In this document: piece after piece, positions 48,124 to 56,503 of the stretch | Numbering within the stretch: position 1 is the stretch's first letter | Layout: each line of letters starts with the position of its first letter | Assembly: GCA_019119995.1 (NCBI GenBank) | Contig: DWVY01000047.1 | Coordinates: forward strand, 1 to 64,000 | Reading direction: 5' to 3' | Origin: Candidatus Mediterraneibacter faecavium | GTDB lineage: Bacteria > Bacillota > Clostridia > Lachnospirales > Lachnospiraceae | Length of the DNA: 64,000 nucleotides | Notes under the pieces: generated by a model | The model's database searches: none | The model's input: only the letters and a program-made list of their open reading frames with translations | What the model was told of the DNA's origin: nothing | Translations under genes and position numbers: made by a program

Positions 48124-49168
48124 ACTCCTCGTTCCCTCTCAAAAATGCATACCCTTCCTCCGTCTTTATCTCAGCCAGCAGCCCCGGCAGCACTTTTTTC
48201 GCATAGGTTTCCATCGCTTCATCATACTTTCTTCCAGACTTTTCTTTTCCATATATATGACAGTAAAGCACAGACTCCGACATATGCTGCGGTGCGGTCA
48301 GCATCCGGAACATTTCGCGGATGTATTCGATACTCTTTTCCACATCCTTTTTCTGCAGCGCCAGCTCCATCGGCAGGATCAGGGAGCTGTATCCCCACTG
48401 GTCATACAGAAGCGCGGTCTGCTCTCCTGCGGATGCGATCTTTTCCGCCCGGTCTGTATCATTCTCCTTCAGGGCGGTCTCCATCAGCATGGACAGCACA
48501 ACGCCAAGATCATTCAGCACATCTATGAGTTTGCGCTCCATCAGCTCTGCCGCCTCGGCATATTTCTCCTGTGCCAGCAGGAGCCGGGCGCTCAGCATTC
48601 TCTTATCCGCCTGCTGCTTCGGCAGGGAGTCGATCATTTTTTCTGCTTTCTCATATTCTTTTTCCTGTATATATTCACTTGCCAGCATATGTGCGGCGGA
48701 ATTTTTCACCTGTTCGTCTCCGCTGCATTTGATCACGCGCTCATACCATGAATAAATTTTCTCTTTGTATTTTTCCTTATCCGTGCTCCAGACTCCGGAC
48801 ATGATGAGCACTCCCTGCACCATGGACGCCATCATATGGAGCAGTTTCCCGCAGTTCGGGTACTCCCGCACGTTCCGCTCCGCCTCGGCGATCGCCGCTT
48901 CGGTGCCCTGTTCGTCCATGATTGCTGCGATCTTGTTGCATATCTCTGCGATCTCATTGTCAGTAAGTTCCTCCTGAAAGCAGAGCAGCGTATTAACGTC
49001 CGTATTGAGCAGGCGCGCCAACGCGGGCAGTATCGTGATATCCGGATAACTGCTGCCTCTCTCCCACTTATTGACCGCCGGAGCGGATACCCCGAGGCGC
49101 TGTGCCACCTGCTCCTGCGTAAGCCCCTGTTCTTTTCTCTTCTTTCGTATCACTTCTGCTACTGTCAT
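48092..49168 (-). CDS. XRE-family transcriptional regulator with TPR-like C-terminus
   Basis: 358 residues. An N-terminal Cro/C1-type helix-turn-helix (residues 1-65; QGLTQEQVAQRLGVSAPAVN) is followed by about 290 residues of helical TPR-like repeats (EKAEKMIDSLPKQQADKRML and following). It probably binds DNA in response to a peptide or protein signal, as in related regulators. ATG 49168 follows GAGGAG; the frame upstream to 49231 is not needed. Its last codons are duplicated beyond the DUF4160 module. Confidence 0.9.
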   Translation of the reverse strand: MTVAEVIRKKRKEQGLTQEQVAQRLGVSAPAVNKWERGSSYPDITILPALARLLNTDVNTLLCFQEELTDNEIAEICNKIAAIMDEQGTEAAIAEAERNVREYPNCGKLLHMMASMVQGVLIMSGVWSTDKEKYKEKIYSWYERVIKCSGDEQVKNSAAHMLASEYIQEKEYEKAEKMIDSLPKQQADKRMLSARLLLAQEKYAEAAELMERKLIDVLNDLGVVLSMLMETALKENDTDRAEKIASAGEQTALLYDQWGYSSLILPMELALQKKDVEKSIEYIREMFRMLTAPQHMSESVLYCHIYGKEKSGRKYDEAMETYAKKVLPGLLAEIKTEEGYAFLRGNEEFEELIREYDK

Positions 49169-49329
49169 GTCTGTCTCCTCCTCATCCCTGCCCGGCATCT
49201 GTACTGTCACGCTGCTTCTTACTGCACTCATTATACCAGTTTGCGCACATCGTACACAACTGAACCGTTCTCACTTATGCAGACATAAAATTAACCGGCA
49301 GTTAATATCTGTAACCACCGGTTCTGCCG

Positions 49330-50238
49330 CTACTGCGCCGTATACACCCACAGGTTATTGATCTGGTACTCCAGCCTGCTGTAATCCCACAGCTTCTCAC
49401 TGCGCGCCTGGCTGTTCGGATCATTTACCCGGATCTTACCGTCCTCAACTCCGGTCAGCACGATGAAGTGTCCGGTCGTCGTAAAGTCGCCAGGCCGCAT
49501 GCTGCATATGACCGGATGTCCGTTTTCAAGCGCAGAGAAGATCTCGCTCTCGCCAAGTCCCATCTCTTCCCCGCAGATTCCGAACCGGCGCGCTCCTTCT
49601 GTCATCAGGCTCCAGCTTGTTCCCGCATCTCCGGCATAGTACCCGTTCTCAGCGGCAAACTGAGCCACCTTATACGGTGTGATCGTATTGTCGCCTGTCA
49701 GCCCCGCAGCCACCATAGCGATTGCCGTCGGACCGCATCCGTTCACCGCGATCATATCATCTGCATAATATGCATAGCCCCAGCGCTCATCCCACTGGAG
49801 GAGCAGGGGGATCTCTCCCTGCGTGACATCACCGACCGTGTCTGCCGGAGCCGTATCTTTTTTCTCAGGATAGTCATAAACAAAATCTACTGTTTCTTCA
49901 TTATTTTCCAACAGTTCGACCAACTGGTCCGGATACTGGTCTTTATTTGCCATGATCTCCCGTACTTTCGGGTTGGTCAGTGCCAGCACCGCCAAGCTGC
50001 TCTTTCCGCTGATCTTATCCTTTGCCCAAAGGACTGCCATAACCATCGGAATGATAAGCGCAACGCAGAATATGCTCTTCAGGATCAGGTGCCTTCTTCT
50101 CCGTCTTTTCTTTCTGCCGCATTTTACTGACCTGCTGCCTCCTGTATATCGACTTTTCCCATATTTGTTTACTTTATACCCGTCTCCTTTGTATCTGCTC
50201 CCCCTGTATCCGCTCTCACTTTCCCAGTCCTCCCTCAT
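49330..50238 (-). CDS. C39-like cysteine peptidase, membrane-anchored
   Basis: 302 residues. A Lys/Arg/Gly/Tyr-rich cytoplasmic start (to about 50) leads into one TM helix (IFCVALIIPMVMAVLW), a linker, and a C-terminal papain-like domain (about 140-302) with the catalytic Cys in NGCGPTAIAM, His in GHFIVLTG and the following Asn/Asp (NDPNS). It should act outside the cell on a peptide. The substrate is unknown; no bacteriocin gene is nearby. Confidence 0.87.
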   Translation of the reverse strand: MREDWESESGYRGSRYKGDGYKVNKYGKSRYTGGSRSVKCGRKKRRRRRHLILKSIFCVALIIPMVMAVLWAKDKISGKSSLAVLALTNPKVREIMANKDQYPDQLVELLENNEETVDFVYDYPEKKDTAPADTVGDVTQGEIPLLLQWDERWGYAYYADDMIAVNGCGPTAIAMVAAGLTGDNTITPYKVAQFAAENGYYAGDAGTSWSLMTEGARRFGICGEEMGLGESEIFSALENGHPVICSMRPGDFTTTGHFIVLTGVEDGKIRVNDPNSQARSEKLWDYSRLEYQINNLWVYTAQ

Positions 50239-50344
50239 AAGGGCATCTCCTCCTTTTCTATAAGAAGATGATACCTGACCTTTTCAACGAATTTTTGGAA
50301 AGAATTCTTAACATTTACAGATATTATTTTTTAAGAAAAAATTA

Positions 50345-50364
50345 GCGCCGGCACAAACCGGCGC
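50345..50364 (-). terminator. Terminator after the uracil permease gene
   Basis: GCGCCGG/CCGGCGC arms with a 6-base loop; on the minus strand AATTTTTT follows. A second small hairpin (GGCTGC/GCAGCC) lies at 50378-50393. This fills much of the gap between the permease and the peptidase genes. Confidence 0.85.
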
Positions 50365-50415
50365 AGATCATGGATCTGGCTGCTGAAGCAGCCTCTATAT
50401 TTTGTCAAGTACCTT

Positions 50416-51675
50416 CTAATCTTCCCTGTCATTCGTAAGGTTCAGCCTGTCGAAGATATAGAACATCAGTCCCATCAGCATGCCGACCACACAGGCAAGC
50501 ACCATTCCGGTAAGCTGGATGCTTCCGAACTGCACGGTGATACCGGACAGACCGACCACGAAGATAACAGATGTCATCGCCATATTTCTGGATTTATTAT
50601 AATCCACCTGTGACTCTACCAGGATACGGATGCCCGATGTTCCGATCATGCCGTACAGCAAGAACGAGATACCGCCGATAACAGGTCCCGGGATCGTGTT
50701 GATCAGTGTGGTCATCTTCCCGATAAAGGAACAGATGATGGACAGCACTGCCGCGCCGCCGATCACGTATACACTGTAAACCTTTGTCATCGCCATAACA
50801 CCGATATTCTCTCCGTATGTCGTCGTCGGCACGGAACCGATCAGGCCCGAGAGCATACTGGAAAAGTTATCCGCAAAGAGGGAGCGGTGGAGCCCCGGAT
50901 CTTTTAAGAGATCCCTTCCCACGATCTTGCTGGTCACGATCTGATGTCCGATATGTTCCGAGGTAATCACAAGCAATACCGGAATAATGATCACGATCGC
51001 CTCCCACTTAAACTTCGGCGTGGAAAAGTTCGGGATGGAAAAGAACGGCGCCGCTGCAACCTGCGAAAAATCTACGATGCCGCAGGCAAGAGCGGCGATA
51101 TATCCCGCGATGATAGCGATCAGAATCGGGATGACCGATAAAAATCCGCGGAATAAAACTGATCCGAGCACAGCCACCAGAAGCGTCACGAGAAATACGA
51201 TCACGTTTCTGCTGTCGATCACTTCATCGGCAAGTCCTGCATTAGACGCCGCTGTTCCTGCAAGTTCCAGTCCGATCAGGGCTACAACCGGACCCATCGC
51301 CGCCGGCGGCAGCACTACATCGATCCAGTCCGAGCCGAATTTATAGATCAATACAGCCAATATACACCCAAGAAATCCCACGACAACGAATCCGCCCAGT
51401 GCATATTCATAGCCCCACTTTGAGATGACCACGCCTGCCGGCGCCAGAAAAGCGAAGCTGGATCCCAGATATGCCGGCGCTCTTCCCTTTGTGATCAGGA
51501 TAAAGAGAAGGGTGCCGATCCCGTTCATAAAGAGTACGACCGCGGGGTTGATGCCGAATACGAACGGCACCAGCACGGACGCGCCGAACATCGCAAACAT
51601 GTGCTGGATGCTCAGAGGCACCAGCAGTTTAAACGGTACTTTCTCTTCCACCTGAATGATTCTTTTGTTTTCCAT
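50416..51675 (-). CDS. uraA: Uracil-xanthine permease family protein
   Basis: 419-residue nucleobase:cation symporter (NCS2/UraA), about fourteen TM helices. Signature parts are visible: VPFKLLVPLSIQHMFAMFG near the start, GLIGSVPTTTYGENIGVMA (substrate site with the conserved Glu) and GGISFLLYG. Uracil is the likely substrate; xanthine or other bases are possible. No PyrR attenuator or purine riboswitch is recognisable in the short (83-base) upstream gap. It is a single-gene unit. Confidence 0.94.
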   Translation of the reverse strand: MENKRIIQVEEKVPFKLLVPLSIQHMFAMFGASVLVPFVFGINPAVVLFMNGIGTLLFILITKGRAPAYLGSSFAFLAPAGVVISKWGYEYALGGFVVVGFLGCILAVLIYKFGSDWIDVVLPPAAMGPVVALIGLELAGTAASNAGLADEVIDSRNVIVFLVTLLVAVLGSVLFRGFLSVIPILIAIIAGYIAALACGIVDFSQVAAAPFFSIPNFSTPKFKWEAIVIIIPVLLVITSEHIGHQIVTSKIVGRDLLKDPGLHRSLFADNFSSMLSGLIGSVPTTTYGENIGVMAMTKVYSVYVIGGAAVLSIICSFIGKMTTLINTIPGPVIGGISFLLYGMIGTSGIRILVESQVDYNKSRNMAMTSVIFVVGLSGITVQFGSIQLTGMVLACVVGMLMGLMFYIFDRLNLTNDRED

Positions 51676-51758
51676 GTAAGTCCTCCTGTTCTCTCATTCT
51701 CATCTGTAAATACATCTCCTACATCTTACCATACGATCATACAAAAGATAAAGGGCTT

Positions 51759-52859
51759 TTACTTCCACACTTCCTGCATGACCCGCATTGCATTTCCATA
51801 TGCGATCTTATCCAACTGCCGCGGCGTAATCCCTTTTCTTCTCATCGCATCCCATACTCTCCCGATATCCTGGACTCCCTGTATGCCGGCCGGGAGGGAG
51901 TCCGGATCAAAGCCGTCAAGATCCGTTCCCAATGCAACCGCATCCTCCCCGGCTTTATCTATCATCCACAGGGCATGGTCTGCAATGTCGTCCGCAGACG
52001 CCCTGCCGCCGTCAGATTTCCCTCGTCTCTCCCGAAGAAATTCCGAGTAGAAATTGACGCCCGCCACTCCGCCTTTCTCACCCAGCGCACGCAGCATTTC
52101 ATCGCTCAGATTGCGCGGATGCCGGCAGAGGCTTCTGGAATTTGAATGGGATGCAGCGACCGGATACCTGCTGTATTTCATACAATCCCAAAAACCGCCG
52201 TCCGACAGATGGGAGACGTCCACGATCATCCCAAGCTCATTCATCCGCTCCACCGTCTGTATCCCGAAGTCTGTAAGACCTTTTTCCATAATATTTCTGT
52301 CACGGCTGTTTGGATATCCGATGCAATTTTCATAGTTCCATGTCAGGGTGACAAGGCGGACTCCTTTTTCATGCAGCTCATCCAACCGGGATAGCCTGCC
52401 GTTTAGGACGCCGCCTTCTTCTACTGTAAGGATGCCGGCTGTTCTTTCTGCCTTCGCTGCTGTCCTTTTCTTTGCTGATGCACCCGCCTCTTTCTCCGGA
52501 GTGCGAAGTTCCGAAGAGCAGAGCTCTTCTCCTGCCTTCGCAAAGACGAGCGTCTGACCCGCCTCGCAGTACGCCTCGCCGATCATCTTCAGGACCGCCT
52601 CATATGCCGTGTCCCACCTGCCACTGTCGTCCCGTCTGACCGGAAGCTTTCTCTCACATATCATCTTCATATCCTTATCGCCATACTCCGCCGCATTTAC
52701 ATAGCATGCGAAGAATTGTGCCGCGGAATCCGTCTGTCTGAGCCTCTCTGCGTCAACACACAGATGATTTCTGTACAGGCTCTCTGCCGTATTTCTATCT
52801 GTCTCTTTGATTTTTACGATCTCGCTGAGCGTATCACAGTGCATATCGATCCATTTCAT
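51759..52859 (-). CDS. Membrane dipeptidase family (peptidase M19)
   Basis: 366-residue zinc peptidase of the renal dipeptidase family. Metal ligands are visible: HCD in WIDMHCDTLSE, Glu in TVEEGG, His in VSHLSDGGF and VAASHSNSRS, and Asp in LGTDLDG. It hydrolyses dipeptides, sometimes with D-residues. There is no signal peptide, so it is cytoplasmic. An Ala/Lys-rich insertion at about residues 120-135 (KEAGASAKKRTAAKAERT) is unusual. It diverges from the amidotransferase gene at 52967. Confidence 0.92.
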   Translation of the reverse strand: MKWIDMHCDTLSEIVKIKETDRNTAESLYRNHLCVDAERLRQTDSAAQFFACYVNAAEYGDKDMKMICERKLPVRRDDSGRWDTAYEAVLKMIGEAYCEAGQTLVFAKAGEELCSSELRTPEKEAGASAKKRTAAKAERTAGILTVEEGGVLNGRLSRLDELHEKGVRLVTLTWNYENCIGYPNSRDRNIMEKGLTDFGIQTVERMNELGMIVDVSHLSDGGFWDCMKYSRYPVAASHSNSRSLCRHPRNLSDEMLRALGEKGGVAGVNFYSEFLRERRGKSDGGRASADDIADHALWMIDKAGEDAVALGTDLDGFDPDSLPAGIQGVQDIGRVWDAMRRKGITPRQLDKIAYGNAMRVMQEVWK

Positions 52860-52966
52860 GTTCCCACCCCTGTTATCATTCTATGTATAATTTCCCATTT
52901 TCTTACATACTCTATCATACGTCACAGCACTATTTCTGTCCAAAATATGTCTGTAAAGGAGAAACT

Positions 52967-53671
52967 ATGGAACCCAAGATCGGAATCGTTGTCTGCGGTT
53001 TTACTCAGGACCGCCAGTTTGTCACTAATCCATACATCCAGTCTGTGCGCTACGCAAAAGGCATCCCGCTCGTACTTCCTCTCGTGAGGAGCGATCACCT
53101 GCTGGACGAATACACCGGACTGTGCGACGGATTTCTCTTCTGCGGCGGCGATGACATCACGCCTCTCCTGTTCGGAGAAGAGCCGCAGAAAGGAAACGGC
53201 AGGACTGACGTTACGGTGGATCTGTTCCAGATCCGCCTCATGAAGCGTATCCTAAGATCCGGCAAGCCTGTCTTTGCTATCTGCCGGGGGATGCAGATCT
53301 TAAGTGTCGCCTGCGGAGGCACGATCTGGCAGGACATGTCCCTGATCCCCGGAAAGACGCTCGACCACATGCAGCAGTCGGCAGTCCGCAGCGAGGTCAG
53401 CCACCGGATCCGCACGGAACGCGGGAGCCGCCTCCGGGAGTATGTCGGTTCCAATCTCCTGGTAAACAGCTTCCACCATCAGGCCGTCAACTCACCGGGT
53501 AAGAATGTAACCGTCAGCGCCCGCGCCCAGGATGATACGATCGAAGCGATCGAGATCAAAGACCATCCTTTTGCCATCGGCGTGCAGTGGCATCCCGAAT
53601 GTATGTACCGCAGTTCTTCCGAAATGCGGAAACTTTTTCATGAATTTGTCCTGCATTCACTCCTAAACTGA
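52967..53671 (+). CDS. Gamma-glutamyl-gamma-aminobutyrate hydrolase-like class I amidotransferase
   Basis: 234 residues of the peptidase C26 (PuuD-like) family. The nucleophile Cys is in AICRGMQILSVACGGT and the His-Glu pair in GVQWHPE. It probably cleaves a gamma-glutamyl amide. ATG 52967 follows AAAGGAG; the frame upstream lacks a ribosome site. It is transcribed away from the M19 dipeptidase, so the two may share peptide salvage. Confidence 0.88.
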   Translation: MEPKIGIVVCGFTQDRQFVTNPYIQSVRYAKGIPLVLPLVRSDHLLDEYTGLCDGFLFCGGDDITPLLFGEEPQKGNGRTDVTVDLFQIRLMKRILRSGKPVFAICRGMQILSVACGGTIWQDMSLIPGKTLDHMQQSAVRSEVSHRIRTERGSRLREYVGSNLLVNSFHHQAVNSPGKNVTVSARAQDDTIEAIEIKDHPFAIGVQWHPECMYRSSSEMRKLFHEFVLHSLLN

Positions 53672-53684
53672 GAGAATGCAGGAC
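53648..53684. terminator. Hairpin between convergent genes
   Basis: Eleven-base perfect arms (GTCCTGCATTC and GAATGCAGGAC, 15-base loop) spanning the amidotransferase stop codon. No T-tract follows, so termination is uncertain. Confidence 0.5.
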
Positions 53685-53700
53685 ATACGATCTCCTGAAT

Positions 53701-54543
53701 TCACAAAATATACCGTTCGATCGCTCTCGCAGCACCGTCGCGGTTATTTGGATCTGTTACATGATCCGCCTGTACTTTCAGGCTCTCCACCGCATTCCCC
53801 ATCGCGATCTTAAGGCCGGACGATGCAAACATTGACAGGTCGTTTTCGCCGTCACCGATGCACGCGGTCTCTTCCTGTCTGATCCCAAGATGACCGACCA
53901 ATGCCGCCAACGCATTTCCCTTCGAGGCTTCCCGTGAATACACCTCTGCATAGATCCCGGTATAAGCCGCATGCAGGGAAGGATACTCCTTCAATATGTT
54001 CCTCACTTTCTCTTTCGCGCCCGGAAGGAGAAAATAGAACTGGAATTCTTCCACCTCATAGTTATTCTTTCGGATAAATGCTTCCATATCCCGGACACAG
54101 TAAACGCCCTTCGCATCTTTCCCATATATCATAAGTCCCGCCGCAGTGAGAAAACGCCCCTGCAGAAGATACCGGTGCCTTACATGGGATGCGATCCCCA
54201 GTCCGTTTCCCCTGCACTTCTCAAGGAGCGTCAGCGCGTCTTCCCGCTTTACAGACGCCTGAAAAATTGTTTTTCTTTCACAGATATCCGTTACTCTCGC
54301 TCCGTTCGAGCTGATCACGTAGCGAAACAGCCCTCTATTCGCATCGTCATCAGGTGTCCCTGTCTCCCGGAGTGTTCCCGCCGCCAGCCGGTGGGGGATG
54401 CATTCCAGATTCCGCCCGGTAGCCGGCACGAGAACGACGCCTTTTTCCGCTGCTTTTCTTAAAGCCCAAAGTGTTCTGTCTGTCATGCGGCTCCGCCCGT
54501 TCAGGCAGGTGCCGTCCATATCAACTGCAAGTAATTTTATCAT
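53701..54543 (-). CDS. HAD-family phosphatase (Cof type)
   Basis: 281 residues. HAD motifs: DMDGTCLN (nucleophile Asp) at the start, a Ser/Thr in VPATGRN, Lys in KGNALAALV and GDGENDLSMF near the C-terminus; a large C2-type cap lies between. Substrates of this group are sugar phosphates or cofactors. ATG 54543 follows GAGAGGG. It starts 56 bases after the polysaccharide operon and may be co-transcribed, so a sugar-phosphate role there is possible. Confidence 0.85.
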   Translation of the reverse strand: MIKLLAVDMDGTCLNGRSRMTDRTLWALRKAAEKGVVLVPATGRNLECIPHRLAAGTLRETGTPDDDANRGLFRYVISSNGARVTDICERKTIFQASVKREDALTLLEKCRGNGLGIASHVRHRYLLQGRFLTAAGLMIYGKDAKGVYCVRDMEAFIRKNNYEVEEFQFYFLLPGAKEKVRNILKEYPSLHAAYTGIYAEVYSREASKGNALAALVGHLGIRQEETACIGDGENDLSMFASSGLKIAMGNAVESLKVQADHVTDPNNRDGAARAIERYIL

Positions 54544-54598
54544 AGTAGGATCCCTCTCTTTATCCACGAGGTATTCTACCATATTTCCGGGATGTCCG

Positions 54599-56503
54599 CT
54601 ATCCCTTTACCCTGTATATCCTACGCCCCGGATATTTCTCGCCTCCGATCTCCGTTCCCCCCTCCTGCACAGCATCGGGATCCAGTATAATAATGCAGTC
54701 ATAATTTTCCTGCGCCTCTTCGAGTACTTTTTCATCCAGCCGGTCCGTCACTTCCACATCCTCTGCCCAGAGATAATACCTGCATACATAGCGCACCTCC
54801 CCGTCTGATACCTGACCGTTCTCATCCGAGGCGGCGACAAGATATCTCCGTTCGTCCATCGTTCCTTTCCCATACCATCTGTCTCCGATGATCTGCTCCG
54901 CCTGTCCGGGCAGCGAGGCATCCCACTCCTGCCTTATACTGATCAGCCCATTGATCTCCGAATAGAGGAAATTCACTGCCAGAAGAAATGTCCCAAGGAC
55001 TGCATATTGATATCTCCGCTTTGCCCCCGGAGAGGAATATGCCCGGTACGCGCCCCGTTCGTCGATGTCCACCGCAAATGAATGCTCTATATCTATTGCC
55101 GCCCCCATAAACAGCACTCCGGCAAAAAGTACCATGATACTGCATGCATACCGGTCGGATCCGGCAAGGCGGAGCGCTTCGTCCTCCGGCATGGTGTACA
55201 GATACATATACAGCATTCCCGCATAATAAGCAGCAGTCACAATATATCCAGACAAGAGGATCCGTCCCAGCCTCCACCGCCGCTTCAACCGCAGCCGCGC
55301 ACAGAGTACCGCTGTCACGGCTGCCAGACTGCACAGGGCAAACACCTGAAAGGCACGGGTCGACGGATCAAAAGCCGTCCTCAGGAAATCCCGCACGATA
55401 CTTTCATGAAAAATTTCCGCAGCAGGCTCGAACTCCGGAGCCGGAGCATCTCCGATCTCGAATTTCCCCTGAAAGCCTGCCAGGTCAGTACGCAGATGAT
55501 ACTGCCATGCCAGGAAAGGGAGCATCCCGCCCGCAATGGTCAGGAGCGAATACAGAAATCTTTTCATTATCCGCCCGCTCTTCCCCGTATGGTACTTTTC
55601 TGTGCGGAATCTTCCCACATGGGGCTTTTCTGTGCGAGGCTTTCCCATATGGAGCTTTTCTGTGCGGAACATACTCCACAGTACGTAGAGTCCGGCTATT
55701 CCTGCGAAAAACATTCCGGTGCCTTTTACGATCCCGGTAAACCCGAGCAGGATAATTTCCAATATACACAGCTTTCCTTTCTCATCCCTGTACTGATATG
55801 CCGCTGCCACAGACGCCAGGGCGAGAAGCGGCAGGAGAAAATCCACCAGAAGATTATTGATCCGGATAGTCAGGTTGAGATAAGACAGAAACGCACATCC
55901 CATCGCAAGAAAGGAATACAACAGGAACCTTCTCCGCTCCTTTACGATCCCGAACACTGCCAAAAAGCATGCAAAGATCATGCTGTTCTGTGCAAGCAGC
56001 ATCGCTCCCTGGGAATGTCCGGCAAAACGGCATACGTAATAAATGAATACACTGCTCCCGGGCGGATAGTCCCGGAACGGGATCAGTGTGGTATCCCTTC
56101 CCGGGAAACTGTCTTCTGTCAGCAGATATTTCACGATCAGCGCCCAGTGCGAGAAATTGTCATAATGATCCAGCCGCAGATATGCCGTAAGGATGACAAA
56201 TACTATAACACCTGTGCCGAAACATACTCCGAACAAACTCCACGCCGGGAATCTGATCCTGCCTTTTATCACACAGTACAGGAACACACCGCTTCCCGCC
56301 AGTCCTGCCAGAAATACCAGATCGGCCGCCGGCGCCAGCTGTCCGAAAAGTCCGCCCCAGAAAAGGATAAGACTAATCCCCGCCGCACAGGTGACCGGCA
56401 CGAACCAGATCTTCACCTTCCCGAACCGATAAACAGTAAACAGGACTCCCCACAGTGACAGGAGGAACAGAAGTATTTTGATCATATCCGTCATGTGTTC
56501 CAT
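54599..56503 (-). CDS. Polytopic membrane protein, GT-C-like glycosyltransferase candidate
   Basis: About 634 residues with eleven or so TM helices and a large C-terminal soluble part. The first large loop contains LRLDHYDNFSHW and the FRDYPPGSSVF motif, resembling the acidic and YPPG motifs of GT-C enzymes that use lipid-linked sugars. ATG 56503 follows GAGGTGAG; another at 56494 forms ATGA with the previous stop. It overlaps the BcsA-like synthase gene. With a DPM1-like enzyme in the same operon, it may attach sugars delivered on a polyprenyl phosphate, or export polymer. Confidence 0.7.
   Translation of the reverse strand: MEHMTDMIKILLFLLSLWGVLFTVYRFGKVKIWFVPVTCAAGISLILFWGGLFGQLAPAADLVFLAGLAGSGVFLYCVIKGRIRFPAWSLFGVCFGTGVIVFVILTAYLRLDHYDNFSHWALIVKYLLTEDSFPGRDTTLIPFRDYPPGSSVFIYYVCRFAGHSQGAMLLAQNSMIFACFLAVFGIVKERRRFLLYSFLAMGCAFLSYLNLTIRINNLLVDFLLPLLALASVAAAYQYRDEKGKLCILEIILLGFTGIVKGTGMFFAGIAGLYVLWSMFRTEKLHMGKPRTEKPHVGRFRTEKYHTGKSGRIMKRFLYSLLTIAGGMLPFLAWQYHLRTDLAGFQGKFEIGDAPAPEFEPAAEIFHESIVRDFLRTAFDPSTRAFQVFALCSLAAVTAVLCARLRLKRRWRLGRILLSGYIVTAAYYAGMLYMYLYTMPEDEALRLAGSDRYACSIMVLFAGVLFMGAAIDIEHSFAVDIDERGAYRAYSSPGAKRRYQYAVLGTFLLAVNFLYSEINGLISIRQEWDASLPGQAEQIIGDRWYGKGTMDERRYLVAASDENGQVSDGEVRYVCRYYLWAEDVEVTDRLDEKVLEEAQENYDCIIILDPDAVQEGGTEIGGEKYPGRRIYRVKG

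Noticed and set aside
55082-56458. 458-codon plus-strand open frame
   Set aside because: Antisense to the polytopic membrane protein gene; the product is His/Arg/Gln-rich with no family pattern.
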